Shown here in pieces: positions 25,193 to 32,552 of a stretch of 64,000 nt of DNA. The notes under the pieces are model-generated. The model was not told where the DNA came from, did not search any database, and was given only the letters and a program-made list of their open reading frames with translations. The stretch's first letter is position 1. Each line of letters opens with the position of its first letter. Position numbers and translations under genes: made by a program. The stretch is from Streptomyces sp. TP-A0356 (lineage in GTDB: Bacteria; Actinomycetota; Actinomycetes; Streptomycetales; Streptomycetaceae). The stretch is taken from contig NZ_BBZJ01000014.1 of assembly GCF_001417775.1 (NCBI RefSeq), positions 186,001 to 250,000 on the forward strand, in the 5' to 3' direction.

Positions 25193-26761
25193 TCAGGGAA
25201 CGAGCACCCGCTCCTCGATCACCGGAGTCTCCACCCCGGTCTCCGTCTCCGCGGTCGCGCCCTCCACGTGCTGCGCCGGCCGCTTCGGCAGGGCGAACAT
25301 CAGCAGGAAGATCACCACCATCACCGCCGCGACCCAGCCCAGCGCGTGCTGGAAGGCGTGGACGAAGGCCGGGCCCACCTGGGCCGGGGTCAGCCGGTCG
25401 CCGATCTCGCCGAAGAACACCACCGACACCAGCCCGAGGCCCAAGGCGTTGCCCATCTGCTGCACCGTGTTGATGAGACCCGACGCCGAGCCGGAGTGCT
25501 CACGCGGCACCTCGGAGAGCACCGCGTCGGTCAGCGGGGCGACGATCAGGCCCATGCCCGCGCCCATGACCAGCAGTGGCAGCGCCATCTGCCAGGTGGT
25601 GATGGAGGAGCCGTAGCGGTGGGCCTCCTCGAGGTAGAGGAGCACACCGGCCCCCATCACCAGCGCGCCCGCCTGCAGCACCTTGCGGCCGAAGCGCGGG
25701 ACCAGCTTCTGCACGGACATCCCGGCCGCCGTCGAAACCGCGATCGAGAACGGCACGCCCGTCAGTCCGGCCCGCAGCGGGCTCCAGCCGAGGCCGATCT
25801 GCATGTACAGCGTCCAGACCAGGAAGAAGACGCCGAGGCCGACGCCGAACACCGTCTGCACGGCGATGCCCGCCGAGAAGCTCTTCACGCGGAAGAGGGA
25901 CAGTTCGACGAGCGGGGAACCGTCGCGCGCGGCCTTCCGCCTCTCGTACGCCACCAGTGCCGCGAAGACGACGAGCGCGCCCGCCATCGACGCGTACCCC
26001 CACAGCGGCCAGCCCAGCTCACGGCCGCGGGTGAGCGGGTAGAGCAGCATCAGCAGACCGAGCGTGACCAGGGCGACGCCGACGAGATCGAGGCGCAGGG
26101 CCCGGGGGGCCTTCGACTCCGTGATGTACCGGTGGCCCAGGAGCAACGCCCCGATCCCGACCGGCAGGTTGATCAGGAAGATGGGCCGCCATTCCAGCCC
26201 GAACAGGTTCCACTCGGTCAGCAGCGCGCCCAGCAGCGGCCCGGAAACCGCACCCAGCCCGACGATCGCACCGAAGAGGCCGAAGACCTTGCCCCGCTCG
26301 TGCGCCGGGAAGGTGGCGTGCACGATCGACAGCACCTGCGGCACCATCATCGCGGCCATCGCGCCCTGCAGGATCCGGGAGGCGACCAGCATCTCCGGGT
26401 TCGCGGCGAAGCCGCACAGCGCCGAGGCGATGGTGAAGCCCCCGACGCCGATCAGGAAGAGGCGCTTGCGGCCGTGGATGTCGCCGAGCCGGCCGCCGGT
26501 GATGAGCCCCGCCGCGAAGGCGAGGGCGTAGCCCGCGGTGATCCACTGGATCTGGCTGAACGAGGCGCCCGCGTCCCGCTGGATCGACGGGATCGCGATG
26601 TTGACGATCGTGACGTCGACCAGGTCCATGAAGGCGGCGGTCATCACGATGGCGAGCGCGAACCAGCGCCGACGGTCGTTCAGGGCGCCCCGGTCCGCCG
26701 TACTGCCCGCCGCGCTCCCGTCGGCCGTACTGCTGCTGAGTGTGCTCTCGGTGGAGGTCAT
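25193..26761 (-). CDS. DHA2-family (14-TM) MFS drug exporter
   Basis: A 522-residue EmrB/QacA-like proton antiporter. After a Ser/Thr-rich cytoplasmic leader the first helix carries FMDLVDVTIVNIAIPSIQRD, the DHA2 motif D1, then GRLGDIHGRKRLFLIG (motif A) and RILQGAMAAMMVPQVLSI (motif B), with about 14 membrane segments ending MFALPKRPA. Likely exports a toxic or antibiotic compound. It is divergent from a WYL regulator gene with a palindromic operator between them, which suggests direct control. Confidence 0.9.
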   Translation of the reverse strand: MTSTESTLSSSTADGSAAGSTADRGALNDRRRWFALAIVMTAAFMDLVDVTIVNIAIPSIQRDAGASFSQIQWITAGYALAFAAGLITGGRLGDIHGRKRLFLIGVGGFTIASALCGFAANPEMLVASRILQGAMAAMMVPQVLSIVHATFPAHERGKVFGLFGAIVGLGAVSGPLLGALLTEWNLFGLEWRPIFLINLPVGIGALLLGHRYITESKAPRALRLDLVGVALVTLGLLMLLYPLTRGRELGWPLWGYASMAGALVVFAALVAYERRKAARDGSPLVELSLFRVKSFSAGIAVQTVFGVGLGVFFLVWTLYMQIGLGWSPLRAGLTGVPFSIAVSTAAGMSVQKLVPRFGRKVLQAGALVMGAGVLLYLEEAHRYGSSITTWQMALPLLVMGAGMGLIVAPLTDAVLSEVPREHSGSASGLINTVQQMGNALGLGLVSVVFFGEIGDRLTPAQVGPAFVHAFQHALGWVAAVMVVIFLLMFALPKRPAQHVEGATAETETGVETPVIEERVLVP

Positions 26762-26782
26762 GCTCCGAAGCTATGCGGTCAT

Positions 26783-26801
26783 TAGGTCAGATCATGTCCT
26801 A
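26783..26801. promoter_or_regulatory. Palindromic operator between MFS and WYL regulator
   Basis: TAGGTCA-N5-TGTCCTA, inverted with one mismatch, in the 62-bp divergent spacer. Its position suits binding by the adjacent regulator to control both genes. Confidence 0.55.
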
Positions 26802-26823
26802 GTTCTCCGGCATCCTCGAACTC

Positions 26824-27798
26824 ATGACGACCGACACTCCGGCCCGGCTCCTGCAGCTGCTCTCCCTCCTCCAGACCCCGCGCGAGTGGCCCGGTGGCGA
26901 GCTCGCCGAGCGGCTCGGGGTCTCCCGGCGCACCGTGCGGCGGGACATCGACCGGCTGCGGGAGCTGGGCTACCCGGTCCAGGCCACCCAGGGGGCTGAT
27001 GGCGGGTACCGGCTGGTCGCCGGGAAGGCCATGCCGCCGCTCCTGCTCGACGACGAGGAGGCCGTGGCGATCGCCGTCGGGCTGCGCGCCGGTGCCGGAC
27101 ACGCGGTCGAGGGCGTGGAGGAGGCGGCGGTACGGGCGCTGGCCAAGCTGGAACAGGTGCTGCCGGGCAGGCTGCGCCACCGCGTCACCACGCTCCAGGC
27201 CGCCACCACTCATCTGGCCAGCGGCGACGGGGCGAGTATCGCGCCGGAGACACTGACCGTGATGGCCTCCACGATCGCCGGCCATGAGCGGCTGCGGTTC
27301 GCCTACCGCTCCGGGGACGGAACGCCGTCGCGGCGCCTGAGCGAGCCGTACCGGCTGGTGTCGACGGGACGGCGCTGGTACCTCGTCGCCTACGACCTGG
27401 AGCGCGACGACTGGCGGACGTTCCGGGTGGACCGGATCACCGAGCCGTTCCCGACGGGCGCGCGGTTCACCCCGCGGGAGCTGCCCGCGGGGAGCGCGGT
27501 GGAGTTCCTGCGGCAGTCGATGTACCGACGGCAGGAGACGTACGTGTTCGAGGCGACCTTCGCCGCGCCCGCGGACGTCGTCGCGGCACGCCTTCCCCGC
27601 TGGTTCGACGCTCCCGAGCCGATCGACGAGCACAGCTGCCGACTGCGCGGCACGGTGACCGACTCCGTGGAGTGGCTGGCGGTTCGGCTGGCACTGGTCG
27701 ACCGCGAGTTCACCGTGCAGCGGCCGTCCGAGCTGATCGCGTGCGTACGGGACCTGGGGGCGCGGTTGAGCCGGGCGGCGCAGGCACGGCAGGAGTGA
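26824..27798 (+). CDS. YafY/DeoR-like regulator with WYL domain
   Basis: 324 residues. The N-terminal HTH_11 winged helix (LLQLLSLLQTPREWPGGELAERLGVSRRTVRRDIDRLRELGYPV) is followed by the WYL domain (about 135-200; LRFAYRSGDGTPSRRLSEPYRLVSTGRRWYLVAYDLERDDWRTFRVDRI) and a C-terminal WCX extension (VRLALVDREFTVQRP). WYL domains bind ligands such as nucleic acids or small molecules and often activate neighbouring genes. Divergent from the DHA2 exporter, whose expression it probably controls. ATG 26824. Confidence 0.9.
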   Translation: MTTDTPARLLQLLSLLQTPREWPGGELAERLGVSRRTVRRDIDRLRELGYPVQATQGADGGYRLVAGKAMPPLLLDDEEAVAIAVGLRAGAGHAVEGVEEAAVRALAKLEQVLPGRLRHRVTTLQAATTHLASGDGASIAPETLTVMASTIAGHERLRFAYRSGDGTPSRRLSEPYRLVSTGRRWYLVAYDLERDDWRTFRVDRITEPFPTGARFTPRELPAGSAVEFLRQSMYRRQETYVFEATFAAPADVVAARLPRWFDAPEPIDEHSCRLRGTVTDSVEWLAVRLALVDREFTVQRPSELIACVRDLGARLSRAAQARQE

Positions 27799-27808
27799 GC
27801 GGGGCGGC

Positions 27809-28711
27809 TCAGCAGGTCTCCCAGGCGAAGTCCCGCAGGGCCTCCAGGTTGCGTACGGCGAGACCGGCGGGCCCCTTCGGACCGGCGGCCGGTTCGTCGC
27901 CGCTGGCCCAGCTCTCCACGGCCACCCGGACCGCGGCGCCGGCGATGGCGGCTGCGAAACGGGGGCCTGGACCAGGCGCGGCGGCTGCCGCTCCCGCGCC
28001 CCCCGACGTGTCTTCCGCGCCCGCCGAGGATCCCTGACCGGTCCCCGCCGACGCCGCCACACCCGACGCCGCCACACCCGATCCCGCCGACGCCGCCACA
28101 CCCGACGCCGCCGATCCCGCCGAGGTCGACGCCGCCGGCCCCGCAGAGGTCGACGCACCCCACGCCGAGTCACCGGACTCGCCCGACTCGCCCGACGTCG
28201 CCGTCAGGGCCGCCAGGCGGTGCGCGAGGACCTCCGCCAGTTCCCGTTCCGATGCCTGACAGATCTCGGCCCAGACCTTGGTGAGCGCGGGATGGGTGGC
28301 GGTGAGGCGCAGAAGGGTGCGGACCCACTCCAGGGACGTCGCGGACACGCCGACGCCGGGGGTCAGGGTGTGAACCGCCGCGTGGTGCAGGGCCTCGGCG
28401 ACGGTGAGGTGGGCCGGGGCGTCGCGGACGGCCTCCGCCCACTGGTGGGCACCGGCCGCGAACAGCGGGGCGAGCGCCTGCTCCTTGGTCGCGAAGTAGC
28501 GGTAGAAGGTGCGCGGGGCGACCCCGGCGGCGCGGGCGATGTCCTCGGCCCGGGTGGCGCGCAGGCCGTTGGCCACGAACAGTCCGGCGGCGGCCCGGGC
28601 GATCTCCATACGGGTCGCGGCCTTGCGCCGCTCCGTGAGGGAGGCGTCGCGCCCGCCCCCGGACGCGCCCCCGGTTCCTCGCTCCGTGCGACCGGACGAG
28701 GTCCTGGTCAC
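27809..28711 (-). CDS. TetR regulator with a large Ala/Gly/Ser insert
   Basis: The N-terminal TetR HTH is clear: TRMEIARAAAGLFVANGLRATRAEDIARAAGVAPRTFYRYFATKEQAL. The ligand-binding half is split after 'LAALTATSGESGESGDS' by about 65 residues of Ala/Gly/Ser repeats before PRFAAAIAGAAVRVAVESW resumes helix 8-9 sequence. By position next to hrdD it may correspond to S. coelicolor SCO3201, a TetR protein whose overproduction blocks antibiotic production and sporulation; this is from memory. GTG 28711 is used; TTG 28756 and another GTG are possible. It converges with the WYL regulator. Confidence 0.82.
   Translation of the reverse strand: MTRTSSGRTERGTGGASGGGRDASLTERRKAATRMEIARAAAGLFVANGLRATRAEDIARAAGVAPRTFYRYFATKEQALAPLFAAGAHQWAEAVRDAPAHLTVAEALHHAAVHTLTPGVGVSATSLEWVRTLLRLTATHPALTKVWAEICQASERELAEVLAHRLAALTATSGESGESGDSAWGASTSAGPAASTSAGSAASGVAASAGSGVAASGVAASAGTGQGSSAGAEDTSGGAGAAAAAPGPGPRFAAAIAGAAVRVAVESWASGDEPAAGPKGPAGLAVRNLEALRDFAWETC
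28045..28145 (-). repeat. In-frame GC-rich repeat inside the TetR gene
   Basis: Degenerate 15-mers of the form CGACGCCGCCACACC / CGATCCCGCCGACGC repeat through 28045-28145 and encode the SAASGVAASAGSG-type insert. The unit length is a multiple of three, so expansion keeps the frame. Confidence 0.75.
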
Positions 28712-28839
28712 ACGCTTGGTGCCGGCCACGAACGGCAGGTTATGCCTCTGTGGCAAAATCTGCCATCCGGGTCGCCCCGGTGTTCAGGTCTGGGGCGAGC
28801 CGGCCAGCCCGCCCTGCCTTGAACCGGCGGCGGGACATG

Positions 28840-28932
28840 GGAAGAGCCGGGCTTCGGCGCCAAGGGGGGAGTGGCACCGAAGCCCGGCTCGGGAGAGTCC
28901 CGGCGCCGGGGGGAGTGCGTCGGGACCCGGCT
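28840..28932 (-). ncRNA. 6C RNA
   Basis: Two consecutive hairpins on the minus strand each expose a loop with six cytosines, the defining feature of the actinobacterial 6C RNA. Hairpin 1 has stem GTCCCG/CGGGAC (28921-28926 with 28897-28902), a short inner helix and loop ACTCCCCCCG. Hairpin 2 has a perfect 14-bp stem (28877-28890 with 28844-28857), an inner GCC/GGC helix and loop ACTCCCCCCTT. Its strong stem may also act as terminator. It lies in the 456-bp hrdD-TetR spacer, transcribed in the same direction as both. Confidence 0.85.
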
Positions 28933-29167
28933 TGGGAGGGCGCGGACCGTACGGCCCGGCCCATGCCTGCGGAGGGCCCGGAGGTCTTGTGCCCCGGACC
29001 CGGGGTGTTGAAGCGACGGAACGCGCCAACTAGTACGGCAGAGGCGCCGCCGCCCGGCCAAAGACCGGTATCGCCCTGCCACGGGTGACTGGGCCACGGG
29101 CGACCGGGCGCGCCCCGCACCGCGGGCCGGCGTCACCGCCGGCCCGGGGTGGGGCGCCGTCACGGCG

Positions 29168-30166
29168 TCACGCCGCCGCGTCGAACCCCGTCTGCCGCGC
29201 CAGCTTCTTCAGCTCCAGCAGGGCGTGCTTCTCGATCTGCCGGATCCGCTCACGCGTCAGGCCGTGCTCCTTGCCGACCTCCGTCAGCGTGCGCTCCCGG
29301 CCGTCCTCGATGCCGTACCGCATCTTGATGATCGAGGCCGTGCGCTGGTCGAGCCGGCCGATCAGGTCGTCCAGCTCCTCGCTGCGCAGCAGCGTGAGCA
29401 CCGACTGCTCCGGCGACACCGCGGACGTGTCCTCCAGCAGGTCACCGAACTGGGTCTCGCCCTCGTCGTCCACCGACATGTTCAGCGAGACCGGGTCACG
29501 GGCCCAGTCGAGGACGTCGCTGACGCGCTCCGCCGTCGAGTCCAGCTCGGCCGCGATCTCGGTCGGCTCCGGGTCCCGCCCGTGCTCACGGTTGAACTCC
29601 CGCTGCACTCGCCGGATCCGGCCGAGCTCCTCGACCAGATGGACGGGCAGCCGGATGGTGCGGGACTGGTCGGCGATCGACCGGGTGATGGCCTGGCGGA
29701 TCCACCAGGTCGCGTACGTGGAGAACTTGAAGCCCTTGCGGTAGTCGAACTTCTCGACCGCCCGCACCAGGCCTGCGTTGCCCTCCTGGATGAGGTCGAG
29801 CAGCGGGAGACCACTGCGCGGATAGCGGCGCGCCACGGCGACGACCAGCCGGAGGTTCGAGCGGATGAAGATGTCCTTGGCCCGCTCGCCCTCTGCGACG
29901 AGGGCCTCCAGCTCCTCGCGGGTGGCGTCCGCCTTGGCCTCCTCCTCGCCGTCGAGGATCTGCCTGGCGAACACACCCGCCTCGATGATCTGGGACAGCT
30001 CGACCTCCCTGGCGGCGTCGAGCAGCGGTGTACGCGCGATCTCATCGAGGTACATGCCGACCAGGTCGCGATCGGCGATCTCGCCGCCATGGGCGCGAAC
30101 ACTGTTTGCCGCGTCGTTGGTCTCGCCTTCGGCGGCCTTACGACGGGCGACGGCACGGGTTGCCAT
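29168..30166 (-). CDS. hrdD: Group 2 sigma factor HrdD
   Basis: A 332-residue sigma-70 family factor without the long N-terminal extension of HrdB. It shows region 1.2 (DLVGMYLDEIARTPLLDAAREVELSQ), region 2 (RSNLRLVVAVARRYPRSGLPLLDLIQEGNAGLVRAVEKFDYRKGFKFSTYATWWIRQAITRSI), region 3, and region 4.2 (RTLTEVGKEHGLTRERIRQIEKHALLELKKL). Length and neighbours (TetR, pat) match my memory of S. coelicolor HrdD. ATG 30166 has AAGGGAG 5 nt upstream. A SigR-type promoter lies about 85 bp upstream of the start codon. Confidence 0.93.
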   Translation of the reverse strand: MATRAVARRKAAEGETNDAANSVRAHGGEIADRDLVGMYLDEIARTPLLDAAREVELSQIIEAGVFARQILDGEEEAKADATREELEALVAEGERAKDIFIRSNLRLVVAVARRYPRSGLPLLDLIQEGNAGLVRAVEKFDYRKGFKFSTYATWWIRQAITRSIADQSRTIRLPVHLVEELGRIRRVQREFNREHGRDPEPTEIAAELDSTAERVSDVLDWARDPVSLNMSVDDEGETQFGDLLEDTSAVSPEQSVLTLLRSEELDDLIGRLDQRTASIIKMRYGIEDGRERTLTEVGKEHGLTRERIRQIEKHALLELKKLARQTGFDAAA

Positions 30167-30250
30167 GCGTGCTCCCTTGCGATGGTGGGCTGGCGGATGG
30201 TCCTGGGACGCTTCGGACACCCTTCCGGGTGCCCGGCATCCGAAGGAAAC

Positions 30251-30277
30251 AACGACTGGAATCAGGACAGAATTCCC
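30251..30277 (-). promoter_or_regulatory. SigR-type promoter of hrdD
   Basis: On the minus strand GGGAAT (30277-30272) is followed by exactly 18 nt and then GTTG (30253 on), matching the GGAAT-N18-GTT consensus of the thiol-stress sigma factor SigR. In S. coelicolor hrdD is a known SigR target (established knowledge). Confidence 0.8.
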
Positions 30278-30337
30278 AACCCGCCCCTCGATTTTTCTGA
30301 TCATGCAGTACCCTGTGCCGCCACCAGGGGAGGCCGG

Positions 30338-30856
30338 ATGCCGTCGGAACGCACAGAGGTGCAGGTCAGACCGGGAGCCGAGGGCGACCTCGTGGCCCTC
30401 ACGGACATCTACAACCACTATGTACGTGAGACGCCCGTCACATTCGATACCGCCGTCTTCACGCCGGAAGAACGACGTCCTTGGCTGCTCTCCCACCCTG
30501 AAGACGGCCCGCACCGGCTGATGGTTGCCGTTGCCCAGGACTCACAGGAGATTCTGGGGTACGCCACCTCCAGCGCCTTCCGCACGAAGCCGGCGTACGA
30601 GACCTCGGTGGAGGTCACGATCTACCTGGCCCCGTCCGCGACGGGGCGCGGCGTCGGCCCCCGCCTCTACCGGGCCCTCTTCGACGCCCTGGCCACCGAG
30701 GACCTGCACCGCGCGTACGCGGGCATCGCCCAGCCCAACGAGGCATCCGTACGGCTGCACGAACGCCTCGGGTTCCGGCATGTGGGCACCTACCGGGAGG
30801 TGGGCCGCAAGTTCGGCCGCTACTGGGACGTGGCCTGGTACGAGAAGGAGCTCTAG
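30338..30856 (+). CDS. GNAT acetyltransferase, phosphinothricin-acetyltransferase type
   Basis: A 172-residue PAT/BAR-like GNAT: VRPGAEGDLVALTDIYNHYVRETPVTFDTAVFTPEERRPWL, then GYATSSAFRTKPAYETSVEVTIYLAPSATGRGVGPRLYRALF with the acetyl-CoA loop, and RLHERLGFRHVGTYREVGRKFGRYWDVAWYEK. Family members acetylate phosphinothricin or methionine sulfoximine. In a non-producer it is probably a general detoxifying N-acetyltransferase. ATG 30338 is preceded by GGGGAGG. Divergent from hrdD. Confidence 0.9.
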   Translation: MPSERTEVQVRPGAEGDLVALTDIYNHYVRETPVTFDTAVFTPEERRPWLLSHPEDGPHRLMVAVAQDSQEILGYATSSAFRTKPAYETSVEVTIYLAPSATGRGVGPRLYRALFDALATEDLHRAYAGIAQPNEASVRLHERLGFRHVGTYREVGRKFGRYWDVAWYEKEL

Positions 30857-30938
30857 CACCCCGGTTCCGGTGCCGCCGGGTCGGCAGCCGAAGCGTGGCA
30901 CACCGTACGAGCCGCTTGTGGCCGTCGCCCCAGCTTCA

Positions 30939-31745
30939 CTACCCGAACTGCACCGACCTCTTCGCCAGCCCCAGCCAGAACCCGTCGATCACCGACTTCT
31001 GCGCGTCCAGTTCGCCCGCCGCGTCCGCCGCGCCCATCGTGACGAACAGCGGGGCGAAGTGCTCCGTGCGGGGGTGGGCCAGCCGGCCGGCCGGGGACTT
31101 GCGGGTGAAGTCGAGGAGGGCGTCGATGTCGCCGGACTCCAGGGCACGGTGGCCCCAGTCGTCGAACTCCGCCGACCAGCCCGGCACTCCCCCGCCCACA
31201 TGGCGCAGCGCGGCCAGGTTGTGGGTGAAGAAGCCGGAGCCGACGATCAGCACGCCCTCGTCCCGCAGCGGGGCCAGCTTGCGGCCCACGTCCATGAGCT
31301 TCACCGGATCCAGGGTCGGCAGGGAGATCTGCAGGACCGGGATGTCGGCGTCGGGGAACATTTCGACCAGGGGGACGTACGCACCGTGGTCCAGACCCCG
31401 GTCCGGGAAGTCCTGTACGGGGATGCCGGGGGCCCGCAGCAGCTTCCGCACGGCGTCGGCGAGCCGGGGGGCGCCCGGGGCCGCGTACCTGACCTGGTAG
31501 TAGTGCTCGGGGAAGCCCCAGAAGTCGTAGACCAGCGGAACCGTCTCCACCGCGCCGAGGGCGAGCGGGGCCTCCTCCCAGTGGGCGGAGACCATCAGGA
31601 TCGCCTTGGGGCGCGGCAGGCCGGCGGACCAGGCGGCGAGCTGACCGGGCCAGAGCGGGTCGTCGGCCAGCGGAGGCGCACCATGGCTCAGATAGAGGGC
31701 GGGCATGCGCTCGGGCGCGGTGCGCTCCTCGATGACGGCGGACAT
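30939..31745 (-). CDS. LigB-type extradiol dioxygenase (DODA family)
   Basis: A 268-residue class III ring-cleavage dioxygenase of the 4,5-DOPA-dioxygenase/YgiD type. Metal ligands appear in MPALYLSHGAPP (His), LMVSAHWEEAP (His) and GLDHGAYVPLVEMFP (His); VGSGFFTHNLAALR contributes the catalytic His. Natural substrate unknown, probably a catechol or a cysteine-conjugated catechol. ATG 31745 follows AAAGGAG at 8 nt; longer in-frame sequence upstream is the shadow of the MarR gene. Divergent from marR. Confidence 0.9.
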   Translation of the reverse strand: MSAVIEERTAPERMPALYLSHGAPPLADDPLWPGQLAAWSAGLPRPKAILMVSAHWEEAPLALGAVETVPLVYDFWGFPEHYYQVRYAAPGAPRLADAVRKLLRAPGIPVQDFPDRGLDHGAYVPLVEMFPDADIPVLQISLPTLDPVKLMDVGRKLAPLRDEGVLIVGSGFFTHNLAALRHVGGGVPGWSAEFDDWGHRALESGDIDALLDFTRKSPAGRLAHPRTEHFAPLFVTMGAADAAGELDAQKSVIDGFWLGLAKRSVQFG

Positions 31746-31770
31746 GGCGGCGGCTCCTTTCGGCCCCATT

Positions 31771-31824
31771 GCTTGAATCCTCAAGCTCCTCGAGAGAGTA
31801 GCGGGTACTTGTTTAAACTTCAAG
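31771..31824. promoter_or_regulatory. Paired TTGA inverted repeats, candidate MarR operators
   Basis: GCTTGA-N4-TCAAGC (31771-31786) is a perfect inverted repeat, and CTTG-N9-CAAG (31808-31824) is a second one, both in the divergent ligB/marR spacer. MarR proteins usually bind such sites to repress themselves and the neighbour. Confidence 0.6.
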
Positions 31825-31848
31825 AAGGGGCCTCGTAGAGTGGAGTAC

Positions 31849-32352
31849 ATGAAGACGGCACCCGCTGAAGACACTCGCTGGCTCACCGACGAGGAGCAGC
31901 GCACCTGGCGTGCCTACATGCACGCCGTCACTCTGCTCGAGGACCATCTCGACCGTCAGCTGCAGCGTGACGCGGGCATGCCGCACGTGTACTACGGACT
32001 GCTCGTCCAGCTCGCCGAGGCGCCGCGCCGCCGGCTGCGCATGACGGAGCTGGCCATGCGGGCGAAGATCACCCGCTCCCGGCTCTCGCACGCCGTCGCC
32101 CGCCTGGAGAAGAGCGGCTGGGTGCGGCGCGAGGACTGTCCCTCCGACAAGCGCGGTCAGCTCGCGGTCCTCACCGACGAGGGGTACGAGGTGCTCGCGC
32201 GCACCGCGCCCGGACATGTGGCGGCCGTGCGCCAGGCGCTCTTCGACCGGCTCACCCTCGAACAGCAGCAGTCCCTCGGCGAGATCATGGCGATCATCGC
32301 GGAGGGACTGCAGCCCAAGGAGGCGGGGGCGGACCTGCCCTGGCTCCGCTGA
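31849..32352 (+). CDS. MarR-family regulator
   Basis: A 167-residue winged-helix MarR protein: WRAYMHAVTLLEDHLDRQLQRDAGMPHVYYGLLVQLAEAP, recognition region RLRMTELAMRAKITRSRLSHAVARLEKSGWVRREDCPSDKRGQLAVLTDEG with the wing DKRG. It probably senses a phenolic or drug ligand and controls the divergent dioxygenase and perhaps the MFS gene that follows in reverse orientation. TAGAGT (31836-31841) lies 7 nt before ATG 31849, fitting a leaderless transcript; GTG 31840 is an alternative start with AAGGGG upstream. Confidence 0.88.
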   Translation: MKTAPAEDTRWLTDEEQRTWRAYMHAVTLLEDHLDRQLQRDAGMPHVYYGLLVQLAEAPRRRLRMTELAMRAKITRSRLSHAVARLEKSGWVRREDCPSDKRGQLAVLTDEGYEVLARTAPGHVAAVRQALFDRLTLEQQQSLGEIMAIIAEGLQPKEAGADLPWLR

Positions 32353-32358
32353 ACCGGC

Positions 32359-32470
32359 GGCGTCGCAGACACGGGTCCGCCCGGCCCCGCGGAGTCGCAG
32401 ACACGGATCCGCCCCGGCCCCGTGGAGTCGCGGACACGGATCCGCCCCGGCCCCGCGGAGTCGCGGAGCC
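32359..32470 (+). repeat. 33-bp tandem repeat, about 3.4 copies
   Basis: Units start at 32359 (32 bp, one base short), 32391, 32424 and 32457 (partial). Each contains GTCGCNGACACGG and GCCCCGGCCCCG. The last unit folds with following sequence to make the terminator at 32438-32481. Confidence 0.88.
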
Positions 32471-32481
32471 GGGGCGGATCC
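32438..32481. terminator. Convergent terminator formed by the repeat
   Basis: 13-bp perfect arms GGATCCGCCCCGG (32438-32450) and CCGGGGCGGATCC (32469-32481) with an 18-nt loop, between convergent marR and the MFS gene. Confidence 0.8.
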
Positions 32482-32552
32482 CCGGAGGCGTACGGACGGG
32501 GCGTCCCCACCCCTCGCCCGCACGCGAAGTCCCGTGCGCGGCCCAGGTCCGG

